A stretch of DNA of 22,330 bases from contig NW_014577469.1 in the NCBI RefSeq assembly GCF_000485595.1, forward strand, positions 63,633-85,962, written 5' to 3'. The notes under the pieces are model-generated. The model saw only the letters and a program-made list of their open reading frames with translations, had not been told where the DNA came from and ran no database searches. Source of the DNA: Priapulus caudatus. Taxonomy: Eukaryota > Priapulida > Priapulimorpha > Priapulimorphida > Priapulidae. Below, piece by piece: positions 1 to 9,400 of this stretch (its first letter is position 1; each line of letters starts with the position of its first letter). Position numbers and translations under genes: made by a program.

Positions 1-417
1 TCCTCCGAGCTTGTGATCCAGTGGCCATAGATCCCTATATATATATATATCATGAACGTATAATTATATCTGTGCTCTATGTATATACAAATTTTATGTA
101 TAAATTATGTATTGAGATCGATATGTTCATGATATAAGTGTAATATAGGGAGAAAATAGTAAAGCGAAGAACGCCAATGTCATTGATTGTCTTGGAATGT
201 ATATGACTTTGAGCATGTACATAACTTAATAGAAATGTTTGTCATGTTTTTATGAGGCATTGCATGTAATGTGTGATAGATTTTGCATCTTGCTAAAGTT
301 AGATAGACGAAGAAGACTAAAAGATTTTTGATGACATTTATTTAAATGTATGCACATTGGTAAAATTGTTACATAACATTCACTATTTTATAAAAAAAGT
401 GAAATATTTTATTACAG
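1..417 (+). other. Intron sequence upstream of the first visible helicase exon
   Basis: AT-rich DNA with a TA dinucleotide run near 38-50. A pyrimidine/AT-rich stretch and ATTACAG acceptor at 411-417 precede the first exon. No coding sequence matching the residues that should come before VRLD (the motif Ia/Ib region) is visible, so the preceding exon is taken to be outside the window. Confidence 0.6.
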
Positions 418-3400
418 GTTAGACTGGATCATGTAATGCCCACCCGAGAAGGTGCAACACTATTCTGTACTCCAGGCATCTTGCTCAGAAAATTGCAGAG
501 CAACCAAGACTTGAAAGGTAAATTAATTAAAAGTAAACAGCCACAGTGATGTATATATGCCACGCCATCACAGACCAGAGAATGTGGTGCTGATGCCGAA
601 GTCAATATTTCCCCCATTATTCACAATATATCGCTCCTTATTTCCTTTGGTTTCACTGCATGGCGTCATCATGTTTGTCTGGATATTTAATTACATCTGT
701 ATTATTTAATTACACTGTCATCATATTACGAGTAGTAAATGCAAAAATACATTTGCTATAATTTTTTACATTTTATAATGCAAATATTTGCACATATTAT
801 CATGCCCAAACGTGTAAGCACCTCTTCTCTCATCTGATTGCCTGATTGTTGGAATTACATGTGATGTGTTCGAGTGAGAGTGCTCATGTGGAGGTGTCTA
901 TATTCTGAATAATTTATGCATTTGTGAAGGTGTGACACACGTGATTGTGGATGAGGTACACGAGAGAAACGTCCTCACAGACTTCCTGCTCATAATATTG
1001 AAGGAGACGATACAGAGAAATCCCGAACTGAGGCTGGTTCTCATGAGTGCCTCAATAAATGCAGAAATCTTCTCTCGCTACTTTGACAAGTATGCTATGA
1101 TATAGCTCCATTTATATGCCGTGCTGACAGACGTACTTCAAGTAATTTCGTGCTCCATTGTGTAATCGGTGGCAGAGAGTAAAAGGTGTACACGAATTGT
1201 GTTGAGGGATATATATATAGTTGTGCCGTCACGTTCTTAAGCCTGCCGCACATGCTGTGGAACTTGCTGTGCCATCGTCCACACGTGGAAAGTGGTGCAG
1301 CAAGTTCCACAGCGTGTGCGGATGCAAAATCCCTCGATCTGGGTAATGTGGAAAATATCACACGTTTGATATTTTCTTCCACGTGTGGAAGTTTGAACAG
1401 CGTGTGCGGAGCCTTCCACACCCAATTCGCATTGTTTGCTTGATTGTTCGCTTGGACACAGAGCGTCGTTCACACGATGTTTGATCGATCAGTTCTTGGA
1501 CATGCCTCTATGCGAGCTGCCTGATATGTGAGCTGTGCGAGCTGCGAGCCGCGAGCTGAGAGCTGAGAAAAAAATATAATGCGTCCAAGCGAACAATCAA
1601 GCGAACAATGCGAATTGGGTGTGGACAAGGAGCTAAATATAACAGCTAATATGTTATATTTAGCTCCTTGTGTGTGGAAGGCTTCGCACACGCTGTTCAA
1701 ACTTCCACACGTGGAAGAAAATATCAAACACGTGTAATATTTTCCACACGACCCAGATCGAGGGATATTTTTTGCATCCGCACACGCTGTGGAACTTGCT
1801 GCGCCACTTTCCACGTGTGGACGATGGCACAGCAAGTTCCACAGCGTGTGCGGCGGGCTTTAAGTTTCATACCCCATGTGCTGTTTGTTGTACTGTGTTT
1901 ACTAATACTGTAATACAGATATTTAAAACCTTGGTGGGAAAAGCGTCATATTTTATTTACACTGTAATAAATAATTATAGTATACATTGTAAATAGATGT
2001 CGCACATGCTCACATGTTGAAAACAGGCCTTCAGATCTAATTCATGACCAAAATACAAAATCGTTAGATAATTAAACTAGATAAAAAATATGTAAGCGAT
2101 GTACCTTATTATTGTTTGTGTATCGGTGTCTCTCACTATGGCAGGTACCGGTCGTTTGTCATACACCTGCAAAAAGTTAGCATCCTTTATGGCATTTCCA
2201 GTTGCCCGATCGTGAGAGTTCCAGGATTTATGCATCCAGTGGAGGATCACTATCTGCCTGATGTGCATCATATGCTGAGATCAGGAACACATGCCTCTGC
2301 TGTCACGGCAGACTCTAGCATGCCTGAGGTGCATTCAGGCACACCAAAGCTAAACTGTGAATTGGTCGCTAATGTGATAAAAAAGATATGCGATGACAAA
2401 CCTCCGGTAAGTACGTGTTCGATTGCCATTCTGATATATTATTCCTTTCTGATTTCACGAATCTTTGATATAATATTTATGAGTTAGTTGTTCTAATAGT
2501 AATAAAAGGAGTAAATAAAAGAATAGAAATCGTAGTAATAGTAGTAGTAGTAGTAGTAATAATAATAATAATAATAACAATAATAATAATGATAATAATA
2601 ATAATGTGTTCTCATACCTCACTTTTGCTATTACCATTTTTTATAATGAAGGGAGGCATCTTGTGTTTTATGCCTGGATGGAATGAGATAGCGGAGGTCT
2701 CCAGTATACTTGGAAACATGTTCGATGATCCATCACACTTCCTCGTTATACCTGCTCACTCAAAAATTGCACAACACAAACAGAATCAAATGTTTGCAAG
2801 GTAAACTACCATTTTTTTATGATGAAACCACATTAAAGGTTATTAACAAAAGGTTAATTCTTTTATTTTATTTTGTATCAGCAAGTATTTGGAAGGTGGT
2901 GCGTGCTTGTTGCAAGAGAATATAGTATTGGTGAGGAATTATGGCACATCTTGTGCCATTTCCTGGCTCTAAGAAAAAAAGTTATTGTACTAACTAACAT
3001 TATATATACATTTTTATAACGAGTGATTTTAATTTAATTATAGAGTTCCACCTAATGTAAGAAAGATTGTTCTGGCGACCAACATAGCTGAAACCTCGAT
3101 TACGATCAATGAGATTGTCTATGTTATTGATCCTGGAATAGAGAAAATTCTGAAGTATGATCCTGACAGAGGGGTGAGTACGTTCCTCTTCTAGTAAGGC
3201 CTAAAAAAAGACGTTTGTTTCCGCTAACCCGACCGAGTCCATTTTAAACCCCCATATCGAAACTTTTTATTGTGATCGGCCCAAAAAAAATTAAAAAGAT
3301 TTTTTTTTAATGTTTAAAAAAATAAAAATAGCCCAACGTGATATCGATCGGTGAATGCATTGATTTGACTTTAAAGTCATTAAAGGGCTGTTATAAGTAT

Positions 3401-6400
3401 AAAACAAGTATTGTTAGAATAAAAAATAAATAAAAAAATATTTTGATAAAAAAAGTTTTGCCTGCTTACCGTGTCCAATTTTTTTCAGCTCGTTAGCGGA
3501 AACAAACATCTTTTTTTCTCAGGCCTAAGATATATGAATATAGAAGGGGCATTCCCAAAAACGTTTCACTCCCATGCTGTGATTCGTGGACAGCACCACT
3601 AAATAGTTTAAAATGGGATAAATAATAATGGCAGGTTTTGTTTATTCGCGATGATTTAAAGTATGGTGAGTTTGTACTCACATTTAACCCCACCATACAT
3701 ACACAGGTTGTTTGCTAATGTCCACGCGTACGAAATTTGCTGCACAAAGTAGAACACTGCTGTGATTGTATCTCTACGTAGTATATACATATACGCACGC
3801 AAATATTCGCGAAATTATGACAATTATAGTGAGGAATCGCGCGTGTGTAGTCGGCTCAAAAGAGCAGCGTCGAACGTCGTGCGATGTTTTGAGCGCGCGT
3901 CAATTTTAGCGCACGGCTCGCGTGCGTTTACAGCGGGTGCAGCGATACGTCTGTGACACATACCTAAACGCGTACCCGAACGTGTCGCCTTCCCTGCCTC
4001 AGAAGTGGATCACGTACTTCAACAGGGTGCGTCCACCTTCTACGGTTTCGGTTTTCCGTACCGGTGTCTGACGCTGAGTGAATTTAATTGCGCTTAAAGT
4101 GTGGCGCTTAAAGGACAATAAAAGTAAATTAAAAATAATTTTTTTTAATGATAACATTTTTTTTAAGGATTCAAAATTTTTTTAAGGATTCAAAATTAAA
4201 GATATTATTTTTTTAAACAGGTATCGTGCCTGGACGTTGTGTGGGTGTCGCGAGCCAGCGTGCAGCAGAGGCGGGGTCGCGCGGGCCGCGTGCAGTCAGG
4301 CGAGTGCTTCCATCTCTTCCCGAGCGAGCAGCTCGATCGAATGCACGCATACCTCACGCCGGAGATGCACCGCATTCCCCTGGAGCAGATCGTGCTAGAG
4401 GCAAAGCTGCACTGCGAGGGGAAGAGAGCGAACGAGTTCCTGTCGCAGGCGCTCGAACCGCCCGAACCAAAAGCTGGTGGGTTTACCCGCATGACTCTTG
4501 CAGAACGAGGAAGGGGAAGGGATCGAACGAGATCGAAGTAAAATATTAAGTATTAATCATAATGTGAAATATGAAATATGAAATATTAAGACTATATCAA
4601 GTGAAACTCATGATTATCGAGGTTTGTTGAATTTGAGACATGCTGACGCCAGTAGCAGCGGATCGACGATGTTGGAGATCTCTTGTCGCTGCCCTATGTG
4701 CCATCTAGGCATACCTACGAGGGATAACTAACTATAACTAACTAACTTTGTTGAATTTGTGTCGATTCGACAGTTCGGCGTGCAGTTCAGGTGCTGCAGG
4801 AGTTGGATATATTGGACGTGGAGGAGAATTTGACCGTGCTGGGGAGAAGGGTGGCTCACTTCACCACTCACCCGCGGCTGTCAAAGTGCCTCGTTTACGC
4901 ACTGCTTTTCAGGTAACTATTGTATAGCCGCATATAGCGTTTATTGCCGACACCAGCTCTGTAAAGAGTGTGTACCACATTTCATTATTTGGGTGAAATA
5001 GTGCACGTAAGCAGGACAATACGAAAACGTTATATTATAAAACGCCATCTAGGGATAAAACTGATTGAGCCTTTATGACAGTTTTTAAAGAAAAAAACTC
5101 ATTATATCTTCAACCTCATGAAATGAAATAATGGATCATTATGATTATGATATCCAGTGTAGCAATGAGTGGGTATATATATACTTGCAGATGCTTGGAC
5201 CCTGTTTTATCTATAGCTGCTTATCTGGGACAGGCTAAAGAGCTTTTTGAACAGACAATGGAAAATAAGAAAGAAGTTAAAGAGGTATGTGTAGTGAGGT
5301 ACTTTATTTAAGTATTAATATTATATATGCATCTCTGTGATTGATCCCAATCTTTGAAAATCAGCAACATCCAAGGCATAGCTGTGTTAACAACCCTTGC
5401 TGCCTTAATTACATATACCTAAAATAGCCTATAGCTCTGGCACGTATTACCAATTCTTACATGGCTAAAATTGCCTGAACCAAAATCATTCGACAGTAAA
5501 GCGGGCTTTTAAGGTCTTTGTTTCTGGGCTTTCCTCAGATAAAATGTCGATTTTCCCTGCAAAGCAAAAGTGATCACTTGACCTACGTGAATCTGTATGG
5601 AGCGTGGAGGGATGCCTACAGGCAGAACCAGCTGGCAGAGCGCACGTTCTGTGAGACAAATCTACTCAGTCGGCCCAACATGAGGTTCATGCATGGTAAG
5701 GCAGTGACCAGTTACTACAGCTGAGAGGGTCTATGTCCCCCAGGGTACTGCTGGAACGTACCCTGGTACTATCTCATATGCGGGACTGTACCTCGCCTAC
5801 TCCAATAACGAGTCTAGGGAGTCACCTACGCCTACACCCTAACCCTAACCCAAACCATATCAGATAGTCACCAGGGTATGTTCCGGCAGTATACCCTGGG
5901 GGACATAGACCCTATGAGCGTTACTGCATGTATACGCTGTATATTTCGCGGTGGTTTAATTTTCGCAAATTTCGCGAATGCGTCCCTGACTGCGAAAATA
6001 ACAACACACGAATAATTCATACTGAATAATATCGAATAATTCATAATTCACCGACCGCGAAATTAACCACTAGCGAAATTGTCCGTCTTCCACTTGTGAA
6101 TTTGCAAAAATATCTGTACGCGAAAAATATGGCGTATACAGTAGATTAATGAAATGTCGGGTGAGACATGTAGACGAGATGGATCGAATATTACACATAA
6201 GAGGCAAACATGCTTCAAAATCTAAGAATGTTCCTGATGTAACAGCTTTAAAGGTAACTGTTTACACTGTGCACAACTTGACACAACTTTAACACAACTT
6301 TACACAGCATATAATGAAACAGTCATGGTATATAGAATCGTTTAACGGATCGATTAATGGACATTCAATTGCAATTACTAATGGAGGAGGACTCTTGTAT

Positions 6401-9400
6401 ACGATATTGTAATGATATCAATGAATTATATCAATATCAATAAATTGCAGTATTATATAGTATAATATTTATATGTGTTTTGCAATTTCATGTTCATTAT
6501 CTACATTTTTGTTGATACTGTTTATTGATACTAGGTTCTGTTTTTATGCTGTAGGACTTAGACATCTGTACTTGGAACATCTGTTTGATGCATTTCTGTT
6601 AGAGAGTGTAGAAAGTGGCAACAATCTGTTAGACACCAACAACGATCTGTCCCACTGTCACACGCTGATAAAGGTAAATTAATCACTTAATAATTAACTA
6701 ACATCGCCTTTTTAATTATAATTGACTACAGTTTTAATGCTGTGCTATGTGCTGCGTTATAATTCTCTGATTTTACGACACAGAGGTACATTCGTTTTCT
6801 TCCAAAATTTCAACACTCTCAGTTCGTGTAGCGTGCGTATTTTTATTGCCAAGTAATAATTTGTGAGATATGTGGAGCATGCAGTGATCCCTTGCTAGTT
6901 TACAAACAGCGATGGCTGCGTTAACAGGGAATCCTTCTGGCGGGGTTCTATCCCAACATGGCTAGGATCAAACGTGGAGAGCTGCACAAGGGCAGGATCA
7001 AGCACGACGCCATTGTGCTCTCATCTTTACGTGACGGCGTCACGAGAATGCACACCGACTCCGTTAACAAGCAGGAGAGAGAGCATGACAGCCAGTGGAT
7101 CACGTACTTCAACAGGGTGCGTCCACCTTCTATGGTTTCGGTTTTCCGTACGAGTTTCCGCTGTTTCACGCCGAGTGAATTTAATTGTCCTTTAACCTTA
7201 GAGTAGTTATATAGGAGTGAAATATCGGAGGGGTTAGTATTGTGGGTAAGTGTTGATATTGCTAGATGTTGATTTTCATTGTTGTGTATGTTGTGCTGCA
7301 ATTACTTGGTTTAGGTGAAGTCTGTGCAGATGGGAGCAACAATGCTCAGGGATACATCTACTGTGCAGCCATTGGCAGTTCTCATGTTTGGAGGTCACAG
7401 ATTGACGGTGGCCTCACCAGATGAATTTAACACTAGTCACAGCAGTGGTGAGAAATTGTGCTCAACTTTCAGCATTATAGTTTTCATCCGAATGTCTGTT
7501 TATGCCTTTTATAGCAAAATGATTTATTATTGCCTTTTTCCCAATATTAGAATTGAATTAATTAAAAGCTGCTATTATTCAAATAGTTATATATAATATT
7601 TATCATCACTCTATTGTAATATTTATATTACTTATATTCTATATACTTATACTTAAAGATGTAGTTATTATCCACATGTAACACTTAGTACCTAGTGGGT
7701 TATGTGTATGCTCTAATCATTTAGCAAATTAGAATTACCGATGTGGATATAGAAGACAGTTTTTACAATATTGTATCTATTGAATGAAATTTACACCGAA
7801 TCATTGAAAATTATTATGACTAAAAGCCCATCTCCTCACACGCGGCGCGGCACGGAACGCCACGGAAACGGCGTCGTTCACCCCTACCGACAAAGTTCAA
7901 ATCGATTATATCTTATGGCGCAGTCTCCACTGACACGGCACGGCGCCAGCCCGGTTTCACAGGCACTCAAATGAGTTTGACTTTTGCCGGCTGCCGTGTA
8001 CGGAGAAAGACAGTTGAACCAATCAACGCGATTGTTTTTTATCACGTGTTCTGCTCACGCCACCATCAGCCAATGGACAACAAGCACATGCATAATTTCT
8101 GATCACTGAACCAGAGTGAACACAATGCGCTCAGGTACCATGCGCGAAATCACAATGTATTTTTTTTCAGCACAACGGCGCTGCGTTTTGCTGTGTCGTG
8201 TCGTGCCGCATGTGTGGAGACATAGCTTTACTATGGTAGTGTTGTGTCTGTTTTAGATCACCTATCTCAGAGCAAAGCCTGTACAGATGAAGCCGTTATA
8301 ATGGTAGATGGTGATAAAAGGGTTGCCTTTTCCTGCAGCAAACGGTAAATATGTCATTTAACTTCAAGAGAAAACATTCTAAATCAATGTCACGTGATAT
8401 AGCATTGGAGGAAATCTGCCTGCTAAACGTCTCGAGATCGATTTAACCACTGAACAGTTTTATTGTAAATGTCATAATTATTGCTGGTAGTAGCTGTCTG
8501 AATATGCAGCAGTATACGGATGCAAAGTGAGAATTGTGCCCCCCTGACATGAATGCCTCCCTGGAGTTGGTAAAAGTGCCCTTACTCAATCACTGATACC
8601 TCACGCACATGCCCCTCCACTGATCGTCACCGTTGTGTCAGTGTGTCATATCAACCGATTTCACATGCAGAGAAGCAGAGATGCTGCAAGACTACAGAGA
8701 TGCGTTGAACTCTATTTGCACTCACATTCTGACGACACCAACGATCCTGCAGAGTGCGGATGCTGATGGTCGTGATGGTGATGGTGAGGAGGACGATTCC
8801 GTACGGGAGGTACGCATACAAAGGGAAACGCCAATCAACGCTTCTGATGTTGATTTTCATTGTTGTGTATGTTGTGTTGCAATTACTTGGTTTAGGTGAA
8901 GTCTGTGCAGATGGGAGCAACAATGCTCAGGGATACATCTACTGTGCAGCCATTGGCAGTTCTCATGTTTGGAGGTCACAGACTGACGGTGGCCTCACCA
9001 GATGAATTTAACACTAGCAGTGGTGAGAAATTGTGCTCAACTTTCAGCATTATAGTTTTCATCCGAATGTCTGTTTATGCCTTTTATAGCAAAATGATTT
9101 ATTATTGCCTTTTTCCCAATATTAGAATTGAATTAATTAAAAGCTGCTATTATTCAAATAGTTATATATAATATTTATCATCACTCTATTGTAATATTTA
9201 TATTACTTATATTCTATATACTTATACTTAAAGAAGTAGTTATTATCCACATGTAACACTTAGCACCTAGTGCGCTATGTGTATATGTGTATGCTCTTAA
9301 TTATTTAGCAAATTAGATTTACCAATGTGGATATAGAAGACAGTTTTCCAATATTTGAATTCTATTGAATGAAATTTACAGCGAATTATTTCATTGAAAA

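Noticed and set aside
1-34. First bases of the window as the end of an upstream helicase exon
   Set aside because: No frame gives the expected residues before VRLD, and no GT donor follows.
1095-1996. Several overlapping open frames of 60-121 codons on both strands
   Set aside because: They lie in a palindromic element; mirror frames in both arms give the same Cys/Ser/Thr-rich text. No family is recognisable.
2455-2637. Poly-leucine frame on the minus strand
   Set aside because: It is the translation of an AGT/AAT microsatellite in an intron.
5836-5856. CCCTAA repeats as a sign of a telomere or chromosome end
   Set aside because: Only two to three units occur, in both copies of the same mobile element and within gene introns, so they belong to the element.
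6090-6252. Open stretch ending ...VPDVTALK before a GTAACT, which looks like an exon
   Set aside because: Its phase fits neither the incoming exon 5695 (phase 1) nor the outgoing exon 6555. Direct joining gives the conserved [14 protein letters not shown]. It overlaps the end of a mobile element.
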